A stretch of 64,000 bases of DNA from Gentiana macrophylla (Eukaryota; Streptophyta; Magnoliopsida; Gentianales; Gentianaceae). Each line of letters starts with the position of its first letter. Position 1 is the first letter of the stretch. The DNA is taken from the NCBI GenBank assembly GCA_026214975.1, contig CM047808.1:8458267-8522266 (forward strand), read 5' to 3'. Under the pieces are notes generated by a model. That model was not told where the DNA came from and searched no databases. It worked only from the letters and a program-made list of their open reading frames with translations. Positions 1-12,000 of the stretch are shown here, in pieces. A program made the position numbers and the translations under genes.

Positions 1-19
1 CCTCTAGATGTTCAATGTG

Positions 20-22
<3 letters not shown>

Positions 23-51
<29 letters not shown>

Positions 52-81
52 GGGACGGAGAAAGTTGTTTTTTTTCCATTG
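23..81. repeat. Poly(T) tracts at window start
   Basis: A run of about 29 T (23-51) and a second of about 10 T lie just before the minisatellite. They may be a reverse-strand poly(A) tail of a retroelement, but no element body is recognisable to the right. Confidence 0.7.
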
Positions 82-286
82 ACCACCGTGATGCATTGAC
101 CACCCCGATGCAGTGACCACCGCAATGCATTGACCTTCCCGATATACTGACTACCGCGATGCACTGACAACCGCAATGCATTGACCACCGTGGTGCATTG
201 ACCACCACGATGGCGTGACCACCATGATGCCGTGACCACCGTGACGCGTTGACCATCCCGGATGTAGTGATCACCGCGATGCGGTG
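82..286. repeat. 17-bp minisatellite, about 12 units
   Basis: Tandem degenerate copies of a 17-bp unit close to ACCACCGCGATGCATTG run without a break; one unit is 18 bp. Variation is mostly at CpG positions and in the last four bases. Any reading frame through it is a by-product of the repeat. It sits beside a poly(T) tract, which may reflect an origin in a transposon terminal region; this is inference. Confidence 0.85.
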
Positions 287-530
287 ACAAGAAAATTTGC
301 AACTATTTAACTAGTGAAATTTGATTTTTGCTAATCGGACTGGACCTATCGGGATGCAGTGATTAGCGGGATGAAGTGACATTTGATGAAGCAACACCGT
401 GATGACATTTGATATTTTTTTGACTTAATTTCATAATATCGATTTCTTTTCTTTATAAAATCGACTTCAAATGGCTATCTTTTGATATAAAACTACGATC
501 AACACAAATCTTTCACCTTAATTCATTTTA

Positions 531-750
531 TGCAGTGACATCGTCAATCATATATGCAGTGATATCAATATTTTATGCAGTGACATCGGCAATCATATAT
601 GCAATGATATCAATATTTTATGCAGTGACATCGGCAATCATATATGCGTTACATCAACAATTTATGCAGTGACATCAGCAATCATATATGAATGACATCA
701 ACAATTTATGTAGTGACATCGCAATCAAATATGCAGTGACATCAACATTT
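531..750. repeat. 45-bp tandem repeat, about 5 units
   Basis: Each unit begins TGCAGTGACATCGGCAATCA and contains a second half-copy of TGCAGTGATATC, so the array looks like a dimerised shorter repeat. Units 3 to 5 have small deletions. Stray copies of the core TGCAGTGACATC continue at 1004-1095, so the array was probably longer before it decayed. Confidence 0.85.
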
Positions 751-1134
751 TTGTTGAACTTTTTGTCCCGAAATTAGGAAGATTTTTCAGGCAAAATCAA
801 GCTTATGAGCCGCGTCGAGCTATATCGAGTACTTAGCCAGTCGAGTTCGATGTTGCCTTTTTATGGCTCAATCGAGCCCAAACTTTTTTAGTCGATTCAA
901 GCTTGAGCCTAGGGAGTATCGACTCGACTCGGATCGATTATACCCTAATGTGAATGACATCACACTTATTTTACAAAGTTACCAATTTTCGTATGAAATT
1001 GTATATGCAGTGACATCAACACCCAAATTGCAACAACAAGAACTTTGTAAATTGTATATGCAGTGCCATATGTAGTGACATATGCAGTGACATCGATGTT
1101 ACTTCATCAAATCTCTAACTGTAAATGTAGTGAT
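751..1134. other. Repeat-derived spacer
   Basis: No gene is supported here. The stretch holds an AT-rich spacer, a short tract rich in TCGAG/CTCGA words at 810-930, and isolated TGCAGTGACATC cores at 1004-1095 left from the neighbouring tandem array. A 70-codon open frame at 863-1075 runs through the repeats and has no recognisable domain. Confidence 0.5.
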
Positions 1135-1613
1135 TGTTGGATCTAACCGTATGTGATGAATCACTTTGATCCAGGATCGTTTATGCTAAACTATCAAGAA
1201 TCTGAACTAAAGATGAAAACGGAAGCTGCACTGAATCAGAAGTGTCAGTAAATCTCTCGTAGGATCCGATCTTCAGATCTACACACTTTCAGGAACTGCT
1301 CAGAGAACCCCTTTGAAATCCTCTCGTAATCTCTCTCGATGATGGGAGATGGAAGAGTTAGAATAGTGTGTGACCCAGGGACCATGACCCTTTATATAGT
1401 TAATTATATTTTAGGTATTTACGATTCTACCCATCAACTAAATGTAAATTACCTCTTAGTCTCTACACATAAAAGGCCCACACCCTAATGATACATCATA
1501 ACCCAATAACCATAAACCGTATTAGATCACTTTTACATCGGGCTAATCTTTATTGATACCATAATAAATAATTATTTCACATATAAGCCCAACGTTGGAT
1601 TAATGATCCAACA
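1135..1613 (-). mobile_element. 3' LTR of a Copia retrotransposon
   Basis: The 479-bp block starts TGTTGGATC and ends GATCCAACA, a perfect 9-bp terminal inverted repeat with TG..CA ends. On the minus strand it is preceded by the purine tract CAGTGGGAGAT (1614 upward), the usual polypurine primer of plant Copia elements. A TATA-like ATATAAAGGG lies inside on the minus strand near 1393. The element's coding remnants lie to the right, so this is its 3' LTR. No partner 5' LTR is visible in the window. Confidence 0.85.
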
Positions 1614-3200
1614 ATCTCCCACTGGGCTATATGTGTAACCTTATAATTATTTATCGGATAACCGAATGAAGCGCCAACTTTGTTGTCATCACAAAAGAAT
1701 GTATCAATGACAATCATGTCCATCAATCCCATCAACATAGGACCAAAGCGGCCTTCGTCACATCTATCGTGACGGGACCCATCAATGACCACATATGCTG
1801 ATAAAACTGAATGACATGGATCATGATGTGGATGCGTAGCATGGAAAATAACATGACATGTGATCTTAACATGTATATTTCCAACTGGTCCAACTTAAAC
1901 TTAACGAGATCAAAACCGTATACCGAGACCAAAGTGTGAAACATCAAAACTTAAATTTCTGCAGAAAGAACTGTAACTTTAACTTTAACCTTAACTTTAA
2001 ACTGAATAACCGAAAAATGTGTCTATATTGAAACAAACATTATCAACTACAAACTCCCACTAAACCTAAGCATCCTTAACTGACATGACACCCATATGAG
2101 CAATATGCTCAACAACATCTTGGGTGGTTATCCCTTAGTGAGTGGATCCACAATAATGGAGTTTGTCATGATAATTTCATAAGACACCATTCCACTTTGA
2201 ACACTATCTTTAACAACTAGGAACCTTATGTCAATGTTCTTAGACATCGATGAACTCCTGTTGTTGTTGGGATAAAACACTGCAGAATTATTATCACAAG
2301 AATCCTTAATGGTCCTTATATAATAAAACTTCACAGCCTGAAATAATATTTCCGCATCCATATCCCATCACTAGTGGCTTCAAAAGCCCTGAATTTTGTC
2401 TCCAAAGTCAAATAAGTCATAAGTGTCTGCTTAGCACTTTTCAGATAAACAACTTCTTTTGACAAAATGAAGACATATCCTTATGTGGATTTAAATGTAT
2501 ATTTACATCCACCAATATCTAAGTCAGTATACCGAATGATTTCTAGCTTTTTTGACTCCAGATATGTGAGCATCCTATATTTTGTTTTCTATAAGTACTT
2601 TATAACCTTATAGGTCAGAACCAAATGACCTTTCCAGATCTTTAAGAATCTGCTCAACCTGCCTGAAATGTACGCAATAACCATACACGCACAAACCTAA
2701 GCACACATAGATTCCCAACAACCTAATCAAAGGGAATCTTCTGCATTTCCTCCTACTTTATATCATTAGAAAAGGCACAATTTGAGACTAGCCTTGTCTC
2801 CCTTAGACACAGGGGTACCATGTTGTTTACTACATCATGTCGAATCTCATCAGAAAACTTTATCGATATAGTCTGTTTGTAATGATCCAATAATACCTCA
2901 AGAATAACCCTGATATACCTGGATCCTGAAAACCTAAAAATAGCGTCTTCTAAATCTTTCAACTCGAAACCGAACGAGATAAATGATTTAATTTCACGCC
3001 CAAAAACTATATCGTTACCGATAATCATCGACATGTCAAACCAAGAGTATGAACCTACTCCCACTAAACTTATGGTAGATATATTCATCAACATAATTTG
3101 ACCCAGAACCAAATGAGACAATAATTTGATGAAATCTATTATAACATTGACGGGAACCCGTTTGAGTCCATAATTTGACCCAGAACCAATCATTGATCAA
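1614..3200 (-). pseudogene. Decayed Copia RT/RNase H region
   Basis: Read on the minus strand this is the end of a Copia polyprotein broken by many frameshifts and stops. Recognisable blocks in order are a linker like TPVSKGDKASL (about 2800), EMQKIPF (about 2745), the RNase H opening LEIIRYTDLDIGGCKYTFKS (about 2530), SAKQTL and FEATSDGIWMRKYY (about 2350-2440), and the C-terminal YPNNNRSSSMSKNIDIRFLV ending near DPLTKG at 2128. From 2127 down to 1614 is the untranslated tail ending in the polypurine tract. The 5' half of the element (gag, protease, integrase) is missing. The copy cannot encode a working enzyme. Confidence 0.8.
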
Positions 3201-3596
3201 ATTATTGATCTGGTGCTGTGAAAATACAGATTTAACACTTCAGATCTATCTAAAATATGTCTGCATTAGAATCTCTTGGATGAATCTTGAAACTTCAGAC
3301 TCTGTTAACAAAACGGTAGATGTGCCGCAAAAAACCCAAGATCTGTACGGGTCCCCTTTCTTTAATTTTTTTTTCCTCATTTGTTTATCTTCGCTCATTC
3401 TGACTTTTCATCGCTTTTTTTTACCTGCTTAGTATTTAGATGCCTTGAAAAAAAAATTATTTACAAGTTTTTTTTAATTTTTGTTTTTTGAAACTGTGAC
3501 TGTAAAATTTTAAAGTCATGATTTTTTAATTAAAAAAGACGTCTCTTACACATATATATATAACTGATGAAACTAATAGATATATAGGGGGGAGGG
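3201..3596. other. AT-rich intergenic DNA
   Basis: No gene is recognised. The plus-strand frame at 3175-3432 starts inside the Copia remnant and has no domain. The sequence is T-rich, with homopolymer runs near 3367 and 3470. Confidence 0.5.
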
Positions 3597-3880
3597 GCCA
3601 CAATGACAACAAAATTAATAAATGTGTCTGGAAAGACAAAAGTAACATTTTCATGATTATAAAGGACAAAAATCACAATTGTTACTTTAAAATTATTACT
3701 TCACGCGTGTTAATGTTACTTTGTGTTTGATAATCATTATTTCATATTTACTCTATTCCACATTTCATACTTCATATTTGTTATTTCATAATATTCTTTT
3801 GTCTTTATTAAATTACAGTTTCCTTCAATCCCAATTTTTTGATAATTTTGTCCTTCTGGACAAAAATCTAATATATATAT
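3597..3880. repeat. Dispersed repeat family, copy 1
   Basis: This stretch matches 28534-28795 in the same order along its whole length, for example ATCACAATTGTTACTTTAAA followed by ATTACAGTTTCCTTC and ending near TTCTGGACAAAAA. The ends carry short inverted matches (ATGACAAAA and TTTTGTCCTTCT). It is most likely a non-autonomous element of about 270 bp; superfamily not determined. Confidence 0.65.
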
Positions 3881-4459
3881 ATATATATAAATTGAAAAAC
3901 TTAGTAGAGATTTTATAAAATATAGACTTTGTGGGAGTGTGTAAGTTAAGATCCTGATGCAGTTGAGCTTGTATAGAGATTCTGTATGATAGGGAAAATG
4001 GGTGTTTGAGTCTATAAGATATATGTTAATCTGTTAAGAGATTAATCGACGCGAACTTTCTAACACGGATACTACGACCTCATTCTGCAAATTTATTCTT
4101 ACATAGTTTTAAGGAAAATGATGAAGACACAATTAATGTTGAAATTGTATTACAACACTATGCACTTACACTTTTTTATAATAATAATTATTGATTAATC
4201 AATGAATGACACGGTGACATCTATATTAACTCATAGTCTCGGTATGCTGAATTATGAATATGTAATAACAACGACATAATCTTTTTCTAAACTATTTTCA
4301 ACGCAGTTACTTGTTACTAGTTAATGTGTTTTTGTCAAAATCTGAAAATTGAGATAAACTAATTAAACTCCTTTTTCCAGGTTGACTAGCTGTGAAGATT
4401 ACCTAAGGAAGAGCTTTAGTCGTGATGTTTCCTCCTAGGAAGAACTTTGTAGTAACATT

Positions 4460-4502
<43 letters not shown>

Positions 4503-4979
4503 TGAAAAAAATGTTTATATGTTTTTTTAGAAAACAAAATGTTTATATCTTAGTTTATTTATATTTTTTTTTTCTTCTTTTGAATTATAAATCATTTTCA
4601 ATGGTTGAATTATTTTTGTAGTGTATGCATTTTTACATTAAAAAAAAAAGTTTGTTGTGTGAAAATAAACTTTTTTTTTAATAAACTTTATATATATTAG
4701 TTTATGTGATTGCAAAACTTTTTAACACTCCAAAACTATTCTGAACAAATATTAGTCAAAAAATAATTTTTAGTATGACTTAATAAAATGTTGGGAGTTT
4801 TCTATACTCAATACCACCAGAAAGTACAACTGATATTTTCATATTAAATAATATCACCAAAAGTATCGAAATTTTGTTTAAAATTGAGTAAAAGTCAATT
4901 AATGAAAAATTAAAAAGCGAAAATAAAAATATTATGTGTCAAAACTTTTTTACGCATGAAAATACTTTATACTTTAAAT
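3881..4979. other. AT-rich intergenic DNA with (TA)n
   Basis: No gene is supported. A TA microsatellite of about 36 bp lies at 4464-4500 and several poly(A)/poly(T) runs occur at 4560-4680. The last ten bases (4970-4979, TACTTTAAAT) are the left target duplication of the following Mutator-like MITE. Confidence 0.6.
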
Positions 4980-5367
4980 GGAAAATTAGGGATAAGGACA
5001 CAATTTGAAATATTTTTAAGAATATGACATTACATATTTTTTATAGGGAGAATGATGCGATAATTTTTATAGCGGAAGAATGACAAACAAATAATCCCGA
5101 AAATCGGTGAATCTCTCAATGAATCCCGAAATCGGTGAATTTTCGACGTTAATTTCGACAGTGAATCCCTAAAATTAGTAATTTCGACGATGAATTTTGA
5201 AAATTAGTGAATTTCGATAAATGAATTTCGTCAAATGAATTTAAACAATGAATTTCGAACACAAGTGAATTTCGATAATGAATAAATAGTTTTGTCTTTA
5301 TGCAAAAGTTTCAAAAACTGTCCTTCTACTCAATTGATGAAATATTTCGTCTTCTCCATCATTCCTC
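4980..5367. mobile_element. Mutator-like MITE, copy 1
   Basis: The 388-bp element begins GGAAAATTAGGGATAAGGAC and ends CCATCATTCCTC. It is flanked by a perfect 10-bp direct repeat TACTTTAAAT (4970-4979 and 5368-5377). Its inside is made of many degenerate copies of GTGAATTTCGACAATGAA. The same element, also with a 10-bp target duplication, is at 21024-21410. Target duplications of 9-10 bp and GG-starting termini fit non-autonomous Mutator-like elements. No transposase is encoded. Confidence 0.8.
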
Positions 5368-5377
5368 TACTTTAAAT

Positions 5378-5640
5378 GAGAATAAAAAAACAAAACAAAA
5401 AATGAACAAGATATTTTAGTTTAGGGAAAAGTAGAGGAGGAACATGGGGATATTGCTAAAGAAATCTTTAGACATGAATTTTAAAATTGAAAACTTCAAA
5501 GTTCTCACCATATACACGTGAAATTTAAATTGATGAGCAAGTAGTATTGATCAAAACATGGAAAAACATAAGAATTATTGGTATATATATACTAACGTAT
5601 CACCTTTTCCTTTTCCTTTTCCTTTTTTTTTTAATTTTTT
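5378..5640. other. Intergenic DNA ending in pyrimidine tract
   Basis: No gene is seen. The tract 5600-5642 (repeated TTCCTTTTCC, then T runs) is on the reverse strand the A-rich tail of the LINE that follows. Confidence 0.6.
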
Positions 5641-6490
5641 TTTTATAAGGAACAAGTACTTTTATTAACTAATATCCTTCAAACAAGTGACCAAAACATC
5701 ATCAAGGGGCGATGTGCCCAAGATGTCCGAGCATTAACTAACAAAACATGTCTAGCTAATAAATGCGTTTGGACATTTCCCACACGCCGAATGAAAGAAA
5801 AGGAAACTGACACAAAACTAGAAAAAATGGCCAAGCAATCCTGTACCAAACACCCGTGAACTGTAAGATCAATGCCCGGGTTGCGAAGACGTGAGACACA
5901 CGCCAAACAATCACTTTCCACCACTAGTCGCTGAATTCCCAAATGTCGTGCTTCTTCCATAGCCAAGGAAATAACCTTGAGGTCTATATATTCCACCGGG
6001 TCTCCTTGTCAAAGTGATACGCGAAGGAGTGGATAACTGCACCAGATAGGCTTTGCCCATTTGTCTGGCAAATGTTGGACCGAGACCTGCGTCCGATAAG
6101 CCTCCAATGCCTCCACATACTCAGCCGATGCAGACAAAGATCTCGTACAAACCACATAGACGTGAACATCCTGATCATCAAAAACTGCAGAGCAACACGC
6201 CTTCCAAATCCCCTATATAAGCCACACAAATCTCGCGGTGTCCTGCACTCCCTGATCTTCAAGTATTCGTAAAAAGAACTCCGCAAATGAAGCAGAACGG
6301 AGATGCCCTAAGACCCTGTAAAATGGTGACACCCTCCGGATTCGATCCCCCATTCACACTCGAAAAGCACATGTCGTATCGTCTCTCCAGAGTCTCCTCA
6401 CACGCCAAACAAATACCCTCCCCCAAATGCCTCCGCCGCAGCCCCTGGCCAATAGCAAGACAATCATGGAGGCAGCGCAAAAGGGTTTAG
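5641..6490 (-). pseudogene. 5'-truncated LINE: zf-RVT and RNase H end
   Basis: On the minus strand this is the last part of a LINE (L1-type) ORF2. The zinc-binding zf-RVT segment comes first (6480-6260, with LHDCLAIGQGL, then CLACEETLE). It is followed after frameshifts by the RNase H-like RVT_3 domain (about 6130-5680), including DLKVISLAMEEARHLGIQRL and VESDCLACVSRLR. A T-rich tract at 5600-5642 is the poly(A) tail. Reverse transcriptase and endonuclease are absent, as expected for a 5'-truncated insertion. The same family occurs at 25655-27735. Dead copy. Confidence 0.8.
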
Positions 6491-8240
6491 AAGCCTAATC
6501 CAAAGATTAAGCCATGTAAATGATTGGATTTGGGAGTTTTTTTTTTGTTTTTTTGTTTTTTTTTGTTATTGTACCGTAAAGCTACGTAGAAAATACAATA
6601 CAACATCATATAAGATGAGATACATCGATTTCAAAATCCGGTCATGAGGTGATGGATATTCATGAATATACAGTGGGTGAAACGATAACAAATGTCCAAT
6701 ATAGCATAATTTTAATACGCCTCTCAGTGTCAGAGCTATTACAAAGAGCTAGCGTTTGAACAATATAAATTAATGACTATATCATGTAGAAAATATAGTT
6801 GAACACTGCATATTTAGACTTTGAGGTGAGAGAAATTAAGTCTATTAATATGATGAATGAAATAATAACAATGTAGAAACTCTCTCTTTGTACATAGTAT
6901 TATTGTTACATGTATGCATATGCATGTACATACAAAAAGACGCTCCCATGGAAATAAATAAGTCATAAAAGATCAAAGACTTTATGGGGACAGTGTTGTC
7001 TTTGAACTGAGTATGAGATGAGTTTGATTTTCTAAATCGATTTCTCCCAACTAAAAAAATATATATACAATTTCTAGGGACGGACAATAAGGGGTCTGTT
7101 AGGTCGGCCTCAACATTTTTTCACATACAAAAATGAAGTACACCCACATTTTCACAAATTTGTAATCTCTCTTGCAAAACCGACATAAACATAATACAAA
7201 GTCCGGATCCCATATATTGAGCACCTTCTAGTGATTCATACATTGCAATCATTTATCATGATATGACTTATTGCTCGAATGCGTCTAATTGATCAAGATG
7301 TGTAAATACACAATATCATAAATTAATCCGATGGTTATATTTATATCATATTTCAAATTGAACCCGCATTTTTTGTGGAGAGATTTATGATGCAATAGTT
7401 TTAGGAACGTTGTACAAAATGCCAAACATTAGAGCCTTTCATATTTACTCTATTTCATACAATACATTTTTATCGTGTGTGGATATTAAAAATAAAAACT
7501 TGCAATGTATGTCACTTGACATACTTTTTACGCAACGATTGTATAGTAAATTTTTTTTTTTTTGAAGTTTTGTATAGTAAAATTTGACATTTTCTAACAA
7601 GTAATTAAATTAAAGTATCTGTCACAATAACTTGTAGGAGTGAAATTATTTCAACTCAAACCTAATAACTTGACTCAGACAACAAGTAATTTGAGACAAA
7701 GCTCTACAAATCAAGATTTTGATTTTTTTACGATGTTGAATGCCATAAATTCGGAACCTCCAACATGTTAAAAAGCGTTAAATTCTACTGATATCCGATT
7801 ATAGTAAAAATCGACCCTATAAACATCTCCCTAAAGAATCGAACCTCATACTATTTATAGACATCATTGGATTATTATATCAACTACTAATCAACAACTA
7901 AATCTCCATCATTTTGTCGATATTTCAATTTAAAGTGTGCACACACTTTAAAATTGTCAAGAAAAAGTATCACTTGATATTCCATGATCTTATCTTTTCA
8001 CATGTAAAATCACTCTGACCCAATTTGAGTTAGAAAACGATAATTATTTTGATTCAATTCGAATCAAAATTTTAAATATGTTTCATATATGCAATACCGG
8101 TCAGAAAAACTTAATGACTAAAATTAAACCACTAAAACATACAACATTCTGTCCAAAATTCAATCATAATCAACTGTGTCCGGAAAACCATAAAATTCGA
8201 AGGGAAATAGTGAAAATAAAAATATTGTGTACTATTCACA
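6491..8240. other. Intergenic DNA upstream of kinase gene
   Basis: AT-rich sequence without a recognisable gene or domain. There are poly(T) runs at 6538-6565 and 7551-7564. Short open frames on both strands are low-complexity and have no family resemblance. Confidence 0.5.
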
Positions 8241-8524
8241 TTCTCCCTCCGCTTTTTATCCGTCATGAGAGAAAAATCACATGAGAATAAAAAAGTAATT
8301 AATACGCCTAAAACATAAGATAAAATGACTAATTTGTCCTTTGACTTTTTGAATATATGAATGGGTAATAGTGAGTCAAATTGACTTTTGACGATTTTAG
8401 TATTGAAAATGTATTTTTTATTGGAGATGTAAATACTTTTTTCAGAAAGAAGAAAAATAATAAATGATAAATAAAAGAGAAAGAAATTTGAAATATGTTT
8501 GATAAAAAAAACAGGAGGGAGTAT
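8241..8524. mobile_element. Probable Stowaway-like MITE
   Basis: The left end TTCTCCCTCCGCTTTTTATC and the right end reading GATAAAAAAAACAGGAGGGAGTA are inverted versions of each other with a few mismatches, of the CTCCCTCCGT type seen in plant Tc1/mariner-derived MITEs. The inside is AT-rich and non-coding. The target duplication is not clear, so the exact ends are uncertain. Confidence 0.5.
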
Positions 8525-8875
8525 TTTGAAAATAACATTCACTTTTATAATAAATAAATTATTAAAAATAACAATTTGAACATAGAAATATGGAAAACGG
8601 ACAGTGTAATTTTTTTCGGATAAAAAGAACATGTCCTTATTCCACTGTGATAGTGAAACATTAAATTTGAGACCAATTCCACTACAGCAAAAAATGGATT
8701 TGGTGTTCTTATCTCCCGATTTATATTTCCAATACCCTGATTCCTATTTTATCCTTTTTTTTTTTAATTCTTTTAAACCATTCCTCCTAAATTAAATAAA
8801 GTGTGTTTATCTATGACTAAACCTCCGTCTCTAAGTCTGATTTTTCTACTACTACTTTCTTTCTCTTTCATGTTT
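8525..8875. other. Intergenic DNA upstream of kinase promoter
   Basis: No gene is seen. AT-rich sequence lies between the MITE and the putative core promoter, with pyrimidine-rich stretches near 8756-8770 and 8845-8880. Confidence 0.4.
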
Positions 8876-8882
8876 CATCCAA

Positions 8883-8892
8883 TATATATATA
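8883..8892 (+). promoter_or_regulatory. Putative TATA box of kinase gene
   Basis: TATATATATA lies about 150 bp before the start codon and is followed by a pyrimidine-rich leader (around 8932-8955, TTCTTCTTTC), as in many plant core promoters. Positional inference only. Confidence 0.4.
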
Positions 8893-8995
8893 CAAAAATG
8901 AGGACAGGCTCTTCAATTTACTACAAATCGTTTCTTCTTCTTTCATAAATTTTCCTTCGAAAATTCTCAACATTCCGAAAAAAATCTGTGCTGTG

Positions 8996-9007
8996 ATGGA
9001 GAGTTAG
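8996..9007 (+). other. Three-codon uORF in kinase leader
   Basis: ATG GAG AGT TAG encodes M-E-S and stops 35 bp before the kinase start. If transcription starts near 8915, this minimal upstream ORF lies in the 5' UTR and could reduce or tune translation. Its use is inferred, not shown. Confidence 0.45.
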
Positions 9008-9042
9008 ATAAAATAAATTCGAAGTTGGAGCATAATTAATTA

Positions 9043-12000
9043 ATGGAGAAAAACGGAGATGGATTTGTTCGGGCGGATCAAATTGATTTGAAGAGTTTAG
9101 ATGAGCAATTAGAAAGGCATTTGAGCAGAGCATGGACATCGGAAAAGCCGAAGGAGAAGAGCAATTTAAGGAAATCAATGGATGATTCTTCTGTTCCTTA
9201 TAAAAGTACTAGCGCCGTCGTCGCTGCTGCTGCTGCAACCACCGGAGGTGCTGTCAGTACGGCTAATTTGAAGAACTCCGGCGTCGGCGGCGGAGGAGGA
9301 GGGGATAATAGGAGGAGGCACGAATGGGAGATTGACACGTCTAAGCTGGTGATCAAAAGCTTGATTGCTCGTGGCACTTTTGGAACTGTTCATCGTGGCA
9401 TTTATGATGGCCAAGATGTTGCAGGTCTGTTATATTATTTCTTTCTTCTATTTTTTTTTAATGGTTATATTTTTTGGAGCGGTTTTTGGCATCACAGTGA
9501 TTTATCGTGACACCATACGTTCGACTTTAAAGAGCTCGAAGAAATGCACATTTGATCTTCGTAAAGTCGAATTTTTTGCTTATCTACCGAATATACAGTG
9601 GCGGACCTACATACAGTCAAGGGGGCAACTAATCCAAAAAAAAAAAAATACACTAAAATTTGTACGATACATATAGTTTGTTCCCCTTAAATTTTTGCCC
9701 ACCTTATCCGAGATCCTACGTCCGCCCCTGCGAATATAGCAATAATGTTGAGCTTATCTATGAATTTCTAGAGGTTGAATATCGCCGTTGTAGTATCTTT
9801 TAGTTTATATGAATATCGCTCTGGTATCCCAATGGTAGACATGATAATAACTACAACCTACTTTATATGAATTTTGAAGATTTAGACTATATTTTTGGGA
9901 TTCAGTTTGTGCTTTCTTATTGGTACCACATTAAATCTATTGAAACATTATATTTCGGGTTATGTTCGACTAAACAAAAATTAAAAATGAACATTTGATA
10001 TATAGTTCGAGTGTCGATGTGGTGCACCAAAAATTGATCTGTTTTGTTGCCGATAACAATTGCCTTCATATTCTTGAGGTTTTGATCATCATAAATTGTG
10101 TTGCTACTAAATACTTTCACGGATATACTATCTCATATTGGGAACGTGAAAGAATAAATATTTTGATATAACGATGAGGAAGAATGAGTTCTTAAGTGAA
10201 TCATTTTGACGGAATATTCAAATAGTTGTTGGATCCCTTATGTAGCCCTGTTAAACTAAGGTTATGAGGTGTTACACGTGATATCAAATCAATTTTCCAG
10301 ATGATATTACTGGGTGTTCATTGATACGGATTATCCGAAAACCGAACCGATCCGAGGTCATTCAGTTCGGTTCGGTTCAGTTCGATTAATGTTCGTGTTC
10401 GGTTCGGTTTTGATTAATAATATAGAGAAACCGAAAATTTCGGTTCGGTTACGGTTCATGCTACAAATTAACCGTAACCGAACCGAACCGAATTAAAAAC
10501 TGAACCGAAAACCGAACCGGATTAAAAACCGAACATTTAATCGAACCGATATCTGCATTCAAAACAAGAAATCAGAAATCGAACCGTTTATATCCAACAT
10601 ATATAATTGAAAAATGATTAAGGCACCGAGGGATGTACCCAACTCATCCCCGAAAGTGAAACATATGGTGCAGCTTTTTTTTATCCATTTAGGTTTTTTA
10701 TTTTCATTTTACAAAACATGTGGTACACAATAATTCTGTGTACATTTTATGTGTATGATTTATGTGTCTATATCATCATCCTATATAATTAGCTTTTATA
10801 ACTAAAATATTAAAAAAAAATTATAAAAATTGATTATAACCGAACCGTTATCCGAACCGTTTGTAACCGAATGAAAAAACCGAACCGTTTGTGACCAAAT
10901 AGAATTGTTAAATTTTTATTTCGGTTTTCGGTTGACCGAACTGAACCGAACCATATATTTCAGTTCGGTCTGGTTTGGTTCCCTAAAGCAAATGGTTCGG
11001 TTTCGTTTTCAGATATTTACTAACCGAAATTTTCGATTCGATTTCGGTTACGACCATTAACCGTACCGATCCGAATCGTGAACACCCCTAGATATTAGGT
11101 GTTACAAAGTGAGAGACGGTGTGTGTCCTTTGTAGGGAAAGGATTTTCCGATAGGGTATGACGAGGACCTTCCTTCCTCTTAAGTACTAATCATTTTAGT
11201 CTAAATGTGTACGATAGTTAATGAATCTATTATCGTTTAGGAAAATGATATGTGCACTACATATTTTGTGTAGTGCATAAACCACTACATGCTTGGTACC
11301 ATTGATTAAAGTGAACAATTATTTATTGTGATGGATCCTAACAAAATATGTGGTGTTGATTGTATTGTGTAAGATGTTGTGGTAGAAGAAATAATGGATG
11401 TATCACTACTCGTTCGTTTAAGTAACGACATTAGACATGTGTTTTGAGACATATGTTATTATATTATTCAAAATGGGCGGTTATCTTTTTTTAAAACAAG
11501 GCTAAGCCCCAACCCAAAGGGCCCGTTATGTCTCATCACTAGAGTTTTGTGAACGACGTGAATAATGAGTTTTGCCTCAGCGGTTTAGATTACAAAAGAG
11601 TTTTGCCTCGATAAGTGACATCGAACTCCTACACATCAGTTTAAGAAAACAAGACTGTCAGTACAACATCTCACCGTTGCTCTTTTACTATTGAGTCATG
11701 TCCGTAGGTTGTTTATTTTTCAGGGTTCTTTATTTGCATCACACTCAATCTACTCGTGTACTACAACAGAACCGATTTTGTGAAAGACAGTTGTGCAGCC
11801 TACGAAAAACCGACTTTCACTGTGATATACGAATAGATTGAGTATGGTGTAAATAATTATCTCGTATCTAAATTATGAAGCGATGAAAGTAACATGGTGG
11901 GAGCCCACTTTTTTTCTTGTAGCAATCCTGTTTTTATTTTGACCAATCATTTTTAGGTTCAGGGTGGGTCAAAGATGGCCAACTTTGTTGTCCAAGTCCC

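Noticed and set aside
12..302. 96-codon minus-strand frame with a poly-Lys end
   Set aside because: It is just the translation of the 17-bp minisatellite and the poly(T) tract.
531..750. CRISPR-like array of spaced repeats
   Set aside because: The spacers are themselves repeats with the same sequence; it is a eukaryotic tandem repeat.
8132..8632. A 166-codon minus-strand open frame upstream of the kinase
   Set aside because: Low-complexity Phe/Ile/Ser/Lys-rich translation spanning a probable MITE; no domain or gene-like context.
10340..10560. TTCGGTTCGG array as a gene-regulatory element cluster of the kinase
   Set aside because: It lies within an element with inverted ends and target duplication, so it came with a transposon; any regulatory effect is secondary.
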